A DNA stretch of 35,250 nt from Deinococci bacterium (GCA_030149325.1 JASBRS010000074.1:1-35250); one strand, 5' to 3'; positions 7,754 through 16,721 are shown, numbered from the stretch's first letter. Notes: generated from the letters alone by a model not told the origin. Made by a program: numbers and translations.

Positions 7754-8213
7754 CTAGACCGGCTGCATGCCGCGCCCGTCCCAGCCGGCGTAGGAGTAGA
7801 AGGCGCCGGGCGGCCGACCGCGCAGGTAGTTGACCAGCGGGTCGCGCAGCGGCGGGATGGGGATGGTGCTCTCGACGTCCTCGGCGGGGAAGAAGCGCGC
7901 CTCCACGATGAAGCCGTCGGGATCGCGCGGGTTCAGCAGGCCGTCGTAGCGCGCGTGGAAGGCGAAGGACACGGCGCGGTCGTTGCGGCGCCGGTCCTCC
8001 ACGTGCACCGCGTAGGCCAGGTGGGTGACCTCGGTGATGACGAGCCCCGTCTCCTCCTTGACCTCGCGGCGGAGCGCGTCCAGCGTGGACTCGCCGCGCT
8101 CCACCACCCCGCCCGGGAGGGTGTAGCGCACGTTGCCGTACCCTTGCCAGTCGTTGCCTACGAGCAGGACCCGCCCCTGCGAGTCGAGCAGGATCGCCGC
8201 GGCAACGACGAAC

Positions 8214-8227
<14 letters not shown>
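7754..8227 (-). CDS. Nudix hydrolase
   Basis: A 157-residue protein starting with GTG inside the last codons of prfA (14-base overlap). It carries a full Nudix box from GGVVERGES to REVKEETGL, matching G-x5-E-x7-REUxEExGU, so it should bind magnesium and hydrolyse a nucleoside diphosphate derivative. Upstream of the box, LLVGNDWQGYGNVRYTLPGG is the usual lead-in. The substrate cannot be told; ADP-ribose or damaged nucleotides are both possible. Co-translation with release factor 1 is seen from the overlap, but any functional link is unknown. Confidence 0.9.
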
Positions 8228-9332
<1,105 letters not shown>

Positions 9333-9339
9333 TGCGGCC

Positions 9340-9345
9340 AGTGTA
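9340..9345 (-). promoter_or_regulatory. Leaderless -10 box (TACACT) of prfA
   Basis: TACACT followed by seven bases and the prfA ATG at 9332. Confidence 0.55.
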
Positions 9346-9418
9346 CCGCGCGGTCCTGCCGTCCCCGGTCGCCGACCCGTGCCCCGCGCGCCCGTCGCGC
9401 TCGCCTCGGCGAGGCCGG

Positions 9419-10573
9419 TCAGGGAGCGGCGATCAGGCCGTCGCCGCTCACCTCGGCGATGGCCAGGCCCCGTGGCAGCAGCGCCTCGCGCTGGCCCTCG
9501 CGCAGGTCGTACAGGCCCGCCGCGCCGCACGTCGGCGGCAACCCCACGAGCGAGTCGCGCAAGGCCTGCCGGTGGCCGGCGAGGTCGGTGGGCGCCAGCC
9601 GCAGCGCGGCGACCTGCTCGAGCCCCTGCCGGATGAGGTCGAGGGCGTCGACGACCGGCGCCGCCGGCGCCAGGTCGACGACCCCGCCGTACACCTGGCG
9701 GAGCCACGCGGCCGCCGTGCGCGCCGACGGTGCGCACGTCGCGTTGGCGCCCAGCCCGTCGGCGACCGCGATGGGCGCCACCGCGAAGCGCACCCCCTGC
9801 AGGCGCTGGAGATCGAGCCCTCCCGCTACGGCCTCCAGCAGGGCGCTGCGGGCGTAGATGGGGCCGCGATAGCCCCGCCGCCGGAGCCCGTCGACGGCGG
9901 CCACGAGGTCGTCCTTGAGCCCCCACACCACCACCGCTCCGGGCTGGCGACTGGCGATCCACAGCCCTTCGGGGGTGAGGTCGGCGGCGCCGGGGCGGTA
10001 GCGGGCCCGGCCCGCCAGCGTCAGCCCCGCGAGCTTCGCCAGCCCCTCGAGCTGCTTCAGGGCCGCGTCGCCGAAGGGGTTGTCGAGGGTCATGACCGCG
10101 AAGCTCCCCAGACCGCGGGCGCTCACGTCGGCGATGTCGGCCGCCATCGAGTCCTGGTCGCGCGGCGCCAGCGAGAAGCTCCAGTAGGCGGGAGCGTCCA
10201 CGCCCTCCAGCGGCGTCGGTGCCAGCAGCACCACCCCGGAGCGCTCGGCGAGCCGGGCCACCTCGCTGGAGGCGGCCGAGGTGGTGCAGCACACCAGCGC
10301 CAGCGCGCCGTCGTCGATGAGGCTGCGGGCGGCGGCCACCGCCTGCTGCGGGTCGCCGGCGTCGTCCTCGAGGCGCAGCTCGAGCGGCTGTCCGAAGATC
10401 CCGCCCTGGGCCCGCAGGCGCGAGACGTAGGCCACGGCGGCCAGCGACTCGGCGGCCCCGCTGCTGCGGGCGGTTCCCGCCTTGGAGACGATCACGCCCA
10501 CCGTCAGCGGGGCCGCGGCGAGACTCGGTGCCGTCGTTGCGAGCAGGGCCAGGACGGCCAGGAGGCGGCGCAT
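9419..10573 (-). CDS. Periplasmic binding protein, LivJ/amino-acid ABC type (orphan)
   Basis: A 384-residue exported protein. A signal peptide (MRRLLAVLALLATTAPSLAAA) is followed by a type-1 periplasmic-binding fold: LTVGVIVSKAGTA, then LRLEDDAGDPQQAVAAARSLID, an ALVCCTTSAASSEVARLAE segment and VMTLDNPFGDAALKQL. These are the usual features of branched-chain amino-acid or urea binding proteins. No permease or ATPase genes adjoin it, so it may serve a transporter encoded elsewhere or a sensory role. It is divergent from the hydrogenase operon; the 150-base gap between them belongs mainly to the hydrogenase promoter. A purine-rich GAAGGGAG precedes the ATG. Confidence 0.85.
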   Translation of the reverse strand: MRRLLAVLALLATTAPSLAAAPLTVGVIVSKAGTARSSGAAESLAAVAYVSRLRAQGGIFGQPLELRLEDDAGDPQQAVAAARSLIDDGALALVCCTTSAASSEVARLAERSGVVLLAPTPLEGVDAPAYWSFSLAPRDQDSMAADIADVSARGLGSFAVMTLDNPFGDAALKQLEGLAKLAGLTLAGRARYRPGAADLTPEGLWIASRQPGAVVVWGLKDDLVAAVDGLRRRGYRGPIYARSALLEAVAGGLDLQRLQGVRFAVAPIAVADGLGANATCAPSARTAAAWLRQVYGGVVDLAPAAPVVDALDLIRQGLEQVAALRLAPTDLAGHRQALRDSLVGLPPTCGAAGLYDLREGQREALLPRGLAIAEVSGDGLIAAP

Positions 10574-10640
10574 GGCTCCCTTCTACCAGGGCCCGGCAGG
10601 CCGTCGGTGAGAGGACGACGAAGGGGCGTGAAGGGTCGGA

Positions 10641-10654
10641 GAAAGTCCGACAGC
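10641..10654 (+). promoter_or_regulatory. Conserved motif GAAAGTCCGACAGC upstream of the hydrogenase operon
   Basis: The same 14 bases occur upstream of the CBS-domain gene (16825-16838, minus strand) at nearly the same distance from a -10 box. Here the motif starts 56 bases before TAGCGT. It is also the right half of an inverted repeat, GTCGGA-GAAAG-TCCGAC (10635-10651). The location, near -60, fits an activator site. The AAAGTCC half-site recalls the mycobacterial DosR box, but the left arm does not match it. Confidence 0.6.
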
Positions 10655-10665
10655 GCGTGTGGGCT

Positions 10666-10676
10666 GAACGCCGTTC
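10666..10676 (+). promoter_or_regulatory. Palindrome GAACGCCGTTC in the hydrogenase promoter
   Basis: A perfect palindrome with a single central base, lying around the expected -35 region of the TAGCGT promoter. It could be an operator or part of an activator site; nothing in the sequence names the protein. Confidence 0.35.
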
Positions 10677-10681
10677 CCGGA

Positions 10682-10696
10682 GGCACGGGGCGTGCC
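10682..10696 (+). promoter_or_regulatory. Inverted repeat GGCACG-GGG-CGTGCC abutting the -10 box
   Basis: A perfect six-base inverted repeat with a three-base centre occupies the spacer directly before TAGCGT. A protein bound here would block or remodel the promoter. Confidence 0.35.
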
Positions 10697-10702
10697 TAGC
10701 GT
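10697..10702 (+). promoter_or_regulatory. Probable -10 box (TAGCGT) of the hydrogenase operon
   Basis: TAGCGT matches the TANNNT pattern used across the window. Start of transcription would be near 10709, giving a short leader with the GAGGAGGG ribosome-binding site before the small ORF at 10727. Confidence 0.5.
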
Positions 10703-10726
10703 GGACTCAGTGAAGAGGAGGGCACC

Positions 10727-10780
10727 ATGACGGCGGATGGCATCCTGCGCGCCCACGGGCGGCGCAGCGGCGAGCCGTGA
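10727..10780 (+). CDS. 17-codon leader ORF coupled to the hydrogenase operon
   Basis: A short ORF, MTADGILRAHGRRSGEP, starting with ATG four bases after a very strong ribosome-binding site (GAGGAGGG at 10715-10722). Its TGA stop overlaps the GTG start of the FeS subunit gene (GTGA at 10777-10780). That GTG has no good ribosome-binding site of its own. The arrangement suggests that translation of the leader delivers ribosomes to the operon. It has no run of one amino acid that would suggest classical attenuation. It could also be the remnant of a longer gene. Confidence 0.5.
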   Translation: MTADGILRAHGRRSGEP

Positions 10781-11964
10781 ACGGCTCGGCGATCTGGCTC
10801 GGCCCCGACGCGCCCGAGCGCGTCATCGCGCACCTCGGGGGGCAGGGCTTCCGGGTGGTGGGTCCCCGCGTCGAAGACGGCGTCCTGGTGCTGGAGGAGC
10901 TGACGGCAGGGGACAGCTTGCCCACCGGCTGGCACGACCGCGCGGCCCCCGGGAGCTACCGCCTGGAACGCCGGGAGGGCAACGGCCCGCGCGCCCGCGA
11001 GCGCTTCGGGTACCGCGTCGGAGCGCAGGCCTGGAAGCGCTACCTCCATCCGCCGGAGCTCCGCCTGTTCACGGCGGAGCGTGCGGCGGGGGGAGGGTTG
11101 GACCTGCACCCCGAGAAGGGGCCCGAGGCGCCGCTGGCGCTGATCGGGGTCCGCCCCTGCGACCTCACCGCCATCGCCGTCCAGGACCGCGTGCTGATGG
11201 GCGGTCGCCACGTCGACGAGGCGTACGCCGCGCGGCGGCACGGGGCCTTCCTGGTGGTGGTGGAGTGCACCACCCCGGGGGCCACCTGCTTCTGCGCCTC
11301 GTTCGGCAGCGGACCCGGCGCGGAAGGCGGCTTCGACCTCGCGCTCACCGAGCTGATCGACGACGAGCGTCACGGTTTCGTGGCGCGCGCCGGGAGCGCC
11401 CGCGGCGAGGCGCTGCTGGAGGCGTTGGGAGGCAGGCCGGCGAGCGCTCCGGAGACCGACGGACGACGGCGTGCCGTCGACGAGGCGGCGCACGCCATGG
11501 GCCGTCGCTTGGACGTCGACGGCGCGCGCTCGGCCCTGGCCGAGGGCGCCGGGCTGCCGCTCTGGAACGACGTCGCGGAGCGCTGCCTGAACTGCGCCAA
11601 CTGCACGCTGGTGTGTCCGACGTGCTTCTGCGTCACGATCGAGGACGTCACCGACCTGTCGGGCGATGTGGCCGAGCGGCGGCGGCGCTGGGACTCCTGC
11701 TTCAGCCTCGACTTCAGCTACCTGCACGGGGGCAGCGTGCGCCGTAGCGGGGCAGCGCGCTACCGGCAGTGGCTGACGCACAAGCTCAGCAGCTGGTTCG
11801 AGCAGTTCGGCGAGGCCGGCTGCGTCGGGTGCGGGCGCTGCATCGCTTGGTGCCCGGTGGGCATCGACCTCACCCAGGAGGCCGCCATCGCCATCGAGCA
11901 GCGTCGGCAGGCCGACGCGATGCCACGGGGCCGGGGTCCGGCCGGAAGGGGTGCACGACGATGA
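10777..11964 (+). CDS. [NiFe]-hydrogenase, iron-sulfur (beta-type) subunit
   Basis: A 395-residue electron-transfer subunit like HydB of group 3b sulfhydrogenases. The C-terminal third carries two [4Fe-4S] ferredoxin motifs: C270-x2-C273-x2-C276-x3-C280 (CLNCANCTLVCP) and C349-x2-C352-x2-C355-x3-C359 (CVGCGRCIAWCPVGID). Other cysteine-rich spots, RPCDL (C128) and CTTPGATCFC (164-173), are typical of the family's central domain, as is WKRYLHPPE. It would relay electrons between the flavin subunit and the small subunit in the cytoplasm. No signal peptide is present. The GTG start overlaps the leader ORF stop and the TGA overlaps the next gene's ATG. Confidence 0.9.
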   Translation: MNGSAIWLGPDAPERVIAHLGGQGFRVVGPRVEDGVLVLEELTAGDSLPTGWHDRAAPGSYRLERREGNGPRARERFGYRVGAQAWKRYLHPPELRLFTAERAAGGGLDLHPEKGPEAPLALIGVRPCDLTAIAVQDRVLMGGRHVDEAYAARRHGAFLVVVECTTPGATCFCASFGSGPGAEGGFDLALTELIDDERHGFVARAGSARGEALLEALGGRPASAPETDGRRRAVDEAAHAMGRRLDVDGARSALAEGAGLPLWNDVAERCLNCANCTLVCPTCFCVTIEDVTDLSGDVAERRRRWDSCFSLDFSYLHGGSVRRSGAARYRQWLTHKLSSWFEQFGEAGCVGCGRCIAWCPVGIDLTQEAAIAIEQRRQADAMPRGRGPAGRGARR

Positions 11965-12425
11965 TGCGCGACATGACGGCGCTGCTGCGCGCCAGTCCCG
12001 TCTTCGCGGGGCTCGAGGAGGGGGAGCTGGCGTTCATCTCCGGTTGCGGCTGGAACGTGCACTTCCGGGAAGGGGACACCATCTTCAAGTTCGGCGAGCC
12101 GGCCGACCGCTTCTTCGTGCTGCGCGGCGGCACGGTGGGGATCGAGATCCGCGCCCCCGGCCGCCCGGCGCGTCGCCTCGAGACGCTGGGCGAGGGCGAG
12201 GTGCTCGGTTGGTCGTGGTTGTTCCCGCCCTACACCTGGCAGTTCGACGCCCGGGCGCTCACCGACGTGCGCGCGACCGCCTTCGACGGCACCTGTCTGC
12301 GCGACAAGTGCGACGCCGATCCCCGCCTGGGCTACGAGCTCATGAAGCGCTTCGCCGGCATCGTCACCGCCCGCCTGCAGTCGGCTCGCATGCAGCTCCT
12401 GGACCTGTATGGACACCCCCTCTGA
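11961..12425 (+). CDS. Stand-alone cyclic-nucleotide-binding domain protein
   Basis: A 154-residue protein with one cNMP-binding domain at about residues 10-125: LLRASPVFAGLEEGELAFISG, FREGDTIFKFGEPADRFFVLRGGTVGIE and LGEGEVLGWSWLFPP. The phosphate-binding cassette seems atypical: where CRP has GE-x6-ARAAT, the matching stretch here (WQFDARALTDVRATAFDG) keeps an arginine and alanines. There is no C-terminal helix-turn-helix, so it is not a complete CRP/FNR regulator. It overlaps the genes on both sides and sits in the middle of the hydrogenase operon. A role as a sensor bound to the enzyme is inference. Similar genes are, as I recall, found in some other group 3b operons. Confidence 0.8.
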   Translation: MMRDMTALLRASPVFAGLEEGELAFISGCGWNVHFREGDTIFKFGEPADRFFVLRGGTVGIEIRAPGRPARRLETLGEGEVLGWSWLFPPYTWQFDARALTDVRATAFDGTCLRDKCDADPRLGYELMKRFAGIVTARLQSARMQLLDLYGHPL

Positions 12426-13281
12426 GGTCGCCGTCCCGCGCCCCGGCGGCGGCACCCTGTTGCCCAGGCCGTACCGCGTCCGGCGACGCTGGGACGAGAC
12501 GCAGGACACCTTCACGATGGAGCTCGAGCCCATCGGCGACGCCGTCGAGCCCGGCGCCGACGCCTTCAGGCCGGGGCAGTTCAACATGCTCTACGCCTTC
12601 GGGGTCGGCGAGGTGCCGATCTCGATCAGCGGCGATCCGGCCGACGCCGGCCGCCTGGTGCACACGATCCGCGCGGTGGGGCCGGCCACCGAGGCGCTGC
12701 GCCGGGCGAAGGCGGGGGACGCCGTAGGCGTGCGCGGGCCGTTCGGGAGCTGGTGGCCGGTGGAGGAGGCCGAGGGGCGCGACCTGGTGTTCATCGCCGG
12801 GGGCATCGGCCTGCCGCCGCTGAGGCCGGCGCTCTACCAGGTGCTGGCCCAGCGCGAGCGCTTCGGCCGCGTGGCGCTGCTCTACGGCGCCCGCCGCCCG
12901 GAGGAGATGGTGTTCGTCCCGGAGCTGAGGCGCTGGCGCTCCGAGCTCCACCTCGACGTCCTGGTCACCGTCGACCGCGCCACCGAGAGCTGGAAGGGGG
13001 ACGTCGGGTTCGTGACGCAGCTCATCCGGCGGGCGCCCGTGGACGGCACCGGCGCGTTGGCGATGATCTGCGGGCCGGAGCTGATGATGCGCTTCGCCGC
13101 GCAGGAGCTGACGAAGATCGGGTTCTCCGACGACCGCATCCACGTGTCGCTGGAGCGGAACATGAAGTGCGGGGTGGGCCTGTGCGGCCACTGCCAGTTC
13201 GGTCCGAGCTTCGTCTGCCTCGACGGCCCGGTCTACCGGTTCGGCGAGGTCCGTGCCGCGCTCACGGTGGAGGAGCTGTGA
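12409..13281 (+). CDS. [NiFe]-hydrogenase, FAD/NAD(P)-binding (gamma-type) subunit
   Basis: A 290-residue diaphorase subunit like HydG of sulfhydrogenases, related to the dihydroorotate dehydrogenase PyrK subunit and ferredoxin-NADP reductase. The FAD site is [21 protein letters not shown] (54-74), the NAD(P) site is [13 protein letters not shown] (130-142), and a C-terminal [2Fe-2S] site is C254-x4-C259-x2-C262-x7-C270 ([17 protein letters not shown]). It passes electrons between NAD(P)H and the FeS subunits. Its ATG lies 17 bases before the end of the preceding gene, so translation is coupled. NADP preference is usual for the group but not proven by the sequence. Confidence 0.92.
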   Translation: MDTPSEVAVPRPGGGTLLPRPYRVRRRWDETQDTFTMELEPIGDAVEPGADAFRPGQFNMLYAFGVGEVPISISGDPADAGRLVHTIRAVGPATEALRRAKAGDAVGVRGPFGSWWPVEEAEGRDLVFIAGGIGLPPLRPALYQVLAQRERFGRVALLYGARRPEEMVFVPELRRWRSELHLDVLVTVDRATESWKGDVGFVTQLIRRAPVDGTGALAMICGPELMMRFAAQELTKIGFSDDRIHVSLERNMKCGVGLCGHCQFGPSFVCLDGPVYRFGEVRAALTVEEL

Positions 13282-14126
13282 AGCGCCCGGCGGACGCGTC
13301 CGGGCCCGTCGCGCGCGCGGCGCAGCGGCGTCGACCGCGCCTGGCGGTGTGGAAGTTCTCGTCGTGCGACGGCTGTCAACTGACGCTGCTCGACTGCGAA
13401 GACGAGCTCCTGGCGCTGGCCGATCGGCTCGAGGTGGCCTACTTCCTCGAGGCCTCGCGCGCGGTCGTGGAGGGGCCCTACGACCTGTCGTTGGTGGAGG
13501 GCTCGATCACCACCCCCGACGAGTTGGAGCGCATCCAGGAGGTGCGGCGGCAGTCGCGTACGGTGATCGCGATCGGGGCCTGCGCCACGGCGGGCGGCAT
13601 CCAGTCGCTGCGCAACGTCTTGGACGTCGACGAGCTGGCGCGTACCGTCTACGCCGAACCCTCCTACCTCGACGTGCTGGCGACGGCGACGCCGATCGCC
13701 GAGCACGTGAAGGTCGACTTCGAGTTGCGGGGGTGCCCCATCACGAAGGAACAGCTGCTGGAGGCGATCGGCGCCTTCCTGCACGGCCGCAGGCCGGCGT
13801 TCGGCACCGTCAGCGTGTGCCAGGAGTGCAAGCGTCGCGGCACCGTGTGCGTGATGGTGTCCGGCGGCGTGCCGTGCCTGGGGCCGGTCACGCAGGCGGG
13901 ATGCGGCGCGTTGTGCCCGGCCTACGGACGCGGCTGCTACGGCTGCTTCGGGCCCGCCGAGTCCCCCAACGTGGCCTCGCTGATGCGTTGGTGGCAGGAC
14001 GAGCTGGGGGTGGAGCCGGCCGCGACCGTACGCGCCCTGCGCACCTTCAACGCCGCGGCGCCCGCCTTCGCCGATGCCGCCGCAGCCGCCGACGAGAGCG
14101 GGCGACCGGGAGGTGAAGGGGCATGA
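13278..14126 (+). CDS. [NiFe]-hydrogenase small subunit (delta-type)
   Basis: A 282-residue subunit with the proximal [4Fe-4S] ligands C30 and C33 (SSCDGCQ), C102 (GACATAGG) and C153 (RGCPI). Further cysteines at 181, 184, 191, 200, 209, 213, 220 and 223 would hold two more clusters, giving three in all. No twin-arginine signal peptide is present, so the enzyme is cytoplasmic. The first 20 residues are basic and not conserved, and the last 25 are alanine-rich. It starts with GTG overlapping the previous stop and overlaps the large-subunit ATG by four bases. Confidence 0.94.
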   Translation: MKRPADASGPVARAAQRRRPRLAVWKFSSCDGCQLTLLDCEDELLALADRLEVAYFLEASRAVVEGPYDLSLVEGSITTPDELERIQEVRRQSRTVIAIGACATAGGIQSLRNVLDVDELARTVYAEPSYLDVLATATPIAEHVKVDFELRGCPITKEQLLEAIGAFLHGRRPAFGTVSVCQECKRRGTVCVMVSGGVPCLGPVTQAGCGALCPAYGRGCYGCFGPAESPNVASLMRWWQDELGVEPAATVRALRTFNAAAPAFADAAAAADESGRPGGEGA

Positions 14127-15436
14127 CCGACGACGGCCGTGAGCTCCGCCGCTTGAGCGTGGGGGCCCTGGCCCGGGTGGAGGGTGAGGGGGCGATGCGC
14201 GTGCGGGTTCGGGGCACCACCGTGGAGGAGGTGGGCCTCGACATCTACGAACCCCCGCGCTTCTTCGAGGCGCTGCTGAGGGGGCGTGCCTTCACGGAGC
14301 CTCCCGATATCACCGCGCGCATCTGCGGGATCTGCCCGGTCGCCTACCAGACCAGCTCGGTGCAGGCCATCGAGGACGCCCTCGGGGTCACGGTGACCGA
14401 CGACGTGCGCGAGCTGCGGCGCCTGCTCTACTGCGGCGAGTGGATCCAGAGCCACGCCCTGCACATCTACCTGCTTCACGCGCCCGACTTCCTCGGAGCC
14501 GAGAGCGCCCTGGAGCTCGCCCGGTCCGCACCCGAGGTGGTGCAGCGCGGGCTGGCCCTCAAGAAGGTCGGCAACGACGTGATGGCGGTGGTGGGGGGGC
14601 GCGCCGTGCACCCGGTGAACGTGCGCGTGGGAGGCTTCTACCGCGCGCCCTCGCGCTCGGAGGTGGCGGCGCTGGAGGGGCCGCTCACGCGTGCGCTCGA
14701 GGTCGCCGAGGAGACGGTGCGCTGGGTGGGCGGCTTCACCTTCCCGTCGTTCGAGCACGACCACGAGTACGTGGCCCTGCGGCACGAGCGCGACTACCCG
14801 ATGGAGCGCGGACGCATGGTCTCCGACCGCGGGCTCGACCTGGGTCCGCACGAGTTCGAGGACGTCGTCGAGGAGCGCCACGTCGAACACTCCAACGCGC
14901 TGCACGCGGTGATCCGCGGGCGCGAGGACGGCGCCTACCTGACAGGACCGCTGGCGCGCTACAGCCTCAACTTCGACAGGCTGTCGCCGCGCGCCCGACA
15001 GGCCGCGCGGGACGCGGGGTTGGGCGAGCGCTGCCGCAACCCGTTCCAGAGCATCGTGGTGCGCGCCGTGGAGACGCTGTACGCGGTGGAGGAGGCGCTC
15101 GCCATCGTCCGCCGCTACCGGCCGCCCGCATCTCCCGGCAGCGAGGTCGTCCCGCGGGCGGGGCGGGGTTGCGGCTGGAGCGAAGCGCCGCGCGGCCTGC
15201 TCTACCACCGCTACAGCCTGGCGGCCGACGGCAGCATCCTGGAGGCGGTCATCACGCCACCGACGTCGCAGAACCAACGCGCCATCGAGAGCGACCTGGC
15301 CCGCTTCGTGGAGGCCCGCCTCGACCTCGACGACCAGGCCCTGACCTGGCAGTGCGAGCAGGCGATCCGCAACTACGACCCCTGCATCTCCTGCGCCACC
15401 CACTTCCTGACCGCCGACGTCCAGCGCCTCCCGTGA
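14123..15436 (+). CDS. [NiFe]-hydrogenase large (catalytic) subunit, group 3b-like
   Basis: A 437-residue catalytic subunit. The NiFe(CN)2CO site is held by C68 and C71 ([12 protein letters not shown]) and C421 and C424 (DPCISCATH). After H427 ten residues remain ([10 protein letters not shown]), the expected size and place of a tail removed by a maturation protease, and the next gene encodes such a protease. The residue four after C71, often His in other groups, is Tyr75 here; I believe this occurs in bacterial group 3b enzymes. Gene order (FeS, flavin, small, large) matches HydBGDA sulfhydrogenases. Hyp maturation genes are not in the window. The enzyme would oxidise or produce H2 coupled to NAD(P)H. 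Confidence 0.94.
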   Translation: MTDDGRELRRLSVGALARVEGEGAMRVRVRGTTVEEVGLDIYEPPRFFEALLRGRAFTEPPDITARICGICPVAYQTSSVQAIEDALGVTVTDDVRELRRLLYCGEWIQSHALHIYLLHAPDFLGAESALELARSAPEVVQRGLALKKVGNDVMAVVGGRAVHPVNVRVGGFYRAPSRSEVAALEGPLTRALEVAEETVRWVGGFTFPSFEHDHEYVALRHERDYPMERGRMVSDRGLDLGPHEFEDVVEERHVEHSNALHAVIRGREDGAYLTGPLARYSLNFDRLSPRARQAARDAGLGERCRNPFQSIVVRAVETLYAVEEALAIVRRYRPPASPGSEVVPRAGRGCGWSEAPRGLLYHRYSLAADGSILEAVITPPTSQNQRAIESDLARFVEARLDLDDQALTWQCEQAIRNYDPCISCATHFLTADVQRLP

Positions 15437-15912
15437 GCCGGGTGCTGGTGGCGGGGCTGGGCAACGAGCTCCGGGGCGACGACGGGGTGGGGCCCGCGGT
15501 GGCGAGGCGGGTGGCGTCGGTCGGCCATCCCGGGCTCGAAGTGATCGTCGACGTCGGCGAGCCCGCCGACCTCATCGAGGCGTGGCGCGGCGCCGAGCTG
15601 GCGATCGTCGTCGACGCCATGGACGCCGGGGTCGCGCCGGGGACGACGCGCCGCATCGACGCCGGGACGGGCGGCGGCTCCGTGCCCATGGGCATCTCCG
15701 GCCACGCCCTGCCGCTGCCCAACGTCGTCGAGCTGGCGCGCGCCCTCGACGCGCTGCCCGGTCGGCTGCTGGTGTTCGCGGTGCAGGGAGCCGACTTCCG
15801 CACCGGGACGGGCCTCAGTGCGGCGGTGGCCGCGGTGGTGGACGGTGTCGCGGACGCGATCCTGGCGGAGGTCGTGGGCGTGGCTGCCGGGTTCGGGGGC
15901 ACGCGGGGCTGA
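15433..15912 (+). CDS. Hydrogenase maturation protease (HycI/HyaD family)
   Basis: A 159-residue nickel-dependent endopeptidase that trims the large subunit C-terminus after nickel insertion. The family motif GLGNELRGDDGVGP (res. 8-21) contains the ligand E12; the other expected ligands fit D61 or D64 (VVDAMDAG) and H91 (SGHALPLPN). The GTG start overlaps the large-subunit TGA. From residue 135 the coding sequence is the first copy of a 93-bp repeat that continues past the stop for three more copies, each ending in the same in-frame TGA. The protein itself appears complete. Confidence 0.9.
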   Translation: MSRVLVAGLGNELRGDDGVGPAVARRVASVGHPGLEVIVDVGEPADLIEAWRGAELAIVVDAMDAGVAPGTTRRIDAGTGGGSVPMGISGHALPLPNVVELARALDALPGRLLVFAVQGADFRTGTGLSAAVAAVVDGVADAILAEVVGVAAGFGGTRG

Positions 15913-16206
15913 ACAGGCCTGTCCGCGGTGCTGGACGGTGTCGTGGACGCGATCCTGGCGGAGGTCGTGGGCGTGGCTGCCGGGTTCGGGGGTACGCGCG
16001 GCTGAGAAGGCCTGTCCGCGGTGCTGGACGGTGTCGTGGACGCGATCCTGGCGGAGGTCGTGGGCGTGGCTGCCGGGTTCTGGGGCACGCGGGGCTGAAA
16101 GGGCCTGTCCGCGGTGCTGGACGGTGTCGTGGACGCGATCCTGGCGGAGGTCGTGGGCGTGGCTGCCGGGTTCTGGGGCACGCGGGGCTGAAAAGGCCTG
16201 TCCGCG
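15835..16206 (+). repeat. 93-bp tandem repeat, four copies, copying the 3' end of the protease gene
   Basis: Units begin at 15835, 15928, 16021 and 16114, each exactly 93 bases (31 codons). The first encodes the last 25 residues of the protease plus its stop and a GGCCTGTCCGCG tail; the others are near-identical, with a few single-base changes. Units 3 and 4 are the closest pair. Every unit keeps the TGA in the protease frame, so nothing is added to the protein. The GGCCTGTCCGCG tail of each unit is half of the terminator stem found after the last unit. This also accounts for the gene-free stretch after 15912. Confidence 0.95.
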
Positions 16207-16225
16207 GCCGGAGGCCGCGGACAGG
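16197..16225 (-). terminator. Hairpin terminator between the hydrogenase operon and the CBS gene
   Basis: A perfect 13-bp stem (CCTGTCCGCGGCC / GGCCGCGGACAGG) with a three-base loop. On the minus strand it is followed by CCTTTT, so it best suits termination of the CBS-domain gene. On the plus strand it has no T-run but may still stop or protect the hydrogenase transcript. Confidence 0.7.
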
Positions 16226-16280
16226 GTGCGCTAGGAGGTAGAAGGAAGGTCGAGATCGGGTGGGGCGAGGGGCCCCGGCG

Positions 16281-16721
16281 TCAGACGCCCGCGGCGACGC
16301 GGCCGCCCTCGCGCAGGTCGAGCATCGAGACGAAGGCCTGGAGGAGGTCGGTGATGGTGAGGATGCCGACCACGGCGTCGCCGTCGAGGACGGGGAGGCC
16401 GGAGATCTTGTGCTCGCTCATGAGCAAGGCGGCGCGTTCGATGGGATCGTCCGGCGACACCGTCAGGACGGCCGTCTTCATGACGTCCTTGACCGTCAGC
16501 CGGCTGAGCAGGTAGTTCAGTTCGAACACCGACAGGCTGGTGGCCTTGGAGGGCGCGGCCTCGCGCAGGTCGCGATCGGTCACGATGCCGACCAGGCGCC
16601 CCTGGGCCACCACCGGAAGGCGACGGAACCCCCCGTCGCGCATGGTCTTCTGGGCCTCGAAGAGCTTGGTGTCGGGCGTCACCGTGACGGGATCCGTGAC
16701 CATCCAATCGCTGACCAGCAT
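16281..16721 (-). CDS. Paired CBS-domain protein
   Basis: A 146-residue protein made of two CBS domains (about 7-55 and 80-131): MVTDPVTVTPDTKLFEAQKT with GGFRRLPVV and LVGIVTDRDL, then VMKTAVLTVSPDDPIERAAL with ISGLPVL and VVGILTITDL. The linker ATSLSVFELNYLLSRLTV is shared by AcuB-like proteins of Deinococcus and Thermus as I know them. Such Bateman modules bind adenine nucleotides and sense energy state. The ATG at 16721 has GGAGGGAG at the right distance; a second in-frame ATG at 16742 lacks one. It shares an upstream motif with the hydrogenase operon, so it may be induced under the same conditions. Confidence 0.88.
   Translation of the reverse strand: MLVSDWMVTDPVTVTPDTKLFEAQKTMRDGGFRRLPVVAQGRLVGIVTDRDLREAAPSKATSLSVFELNYLLSRLTVKDVMKTAVLTVSPDDPIERAALLMSEHKISGLPVLDGDAVVGILTITDLLQAFVSMLDLREGGRVAAGV

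Noticed and set aside
10635-10654. A true mycobacterial-type DosR box
   Set aside because: Only the right half (AAAGTCC) fits. The left arm is GTCGGA with different spacing from the GGGACT arm, so I report a DosR-like parallel, not a DosR site.
15252-16181. Repetitive 309-residue minus-strand frame over the tandem repeat
   Set aside because: It is the reverse complement of the large-subunit and protease genes plus repeats; the periodic sequence comes from the 93-bp units.
15910-16188. Selenocysteine or programmed readthrough at the repeated TGA codons
   Set aside because: The protease is full length at the first TGA, and the extra units only copy its tail. No SECIS-like element is evident.
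15835-16206. CRISPR array
   Set aside because: The whole 93-bp unit is repeated without variable spacers, and it is coding sequence in the first copy.
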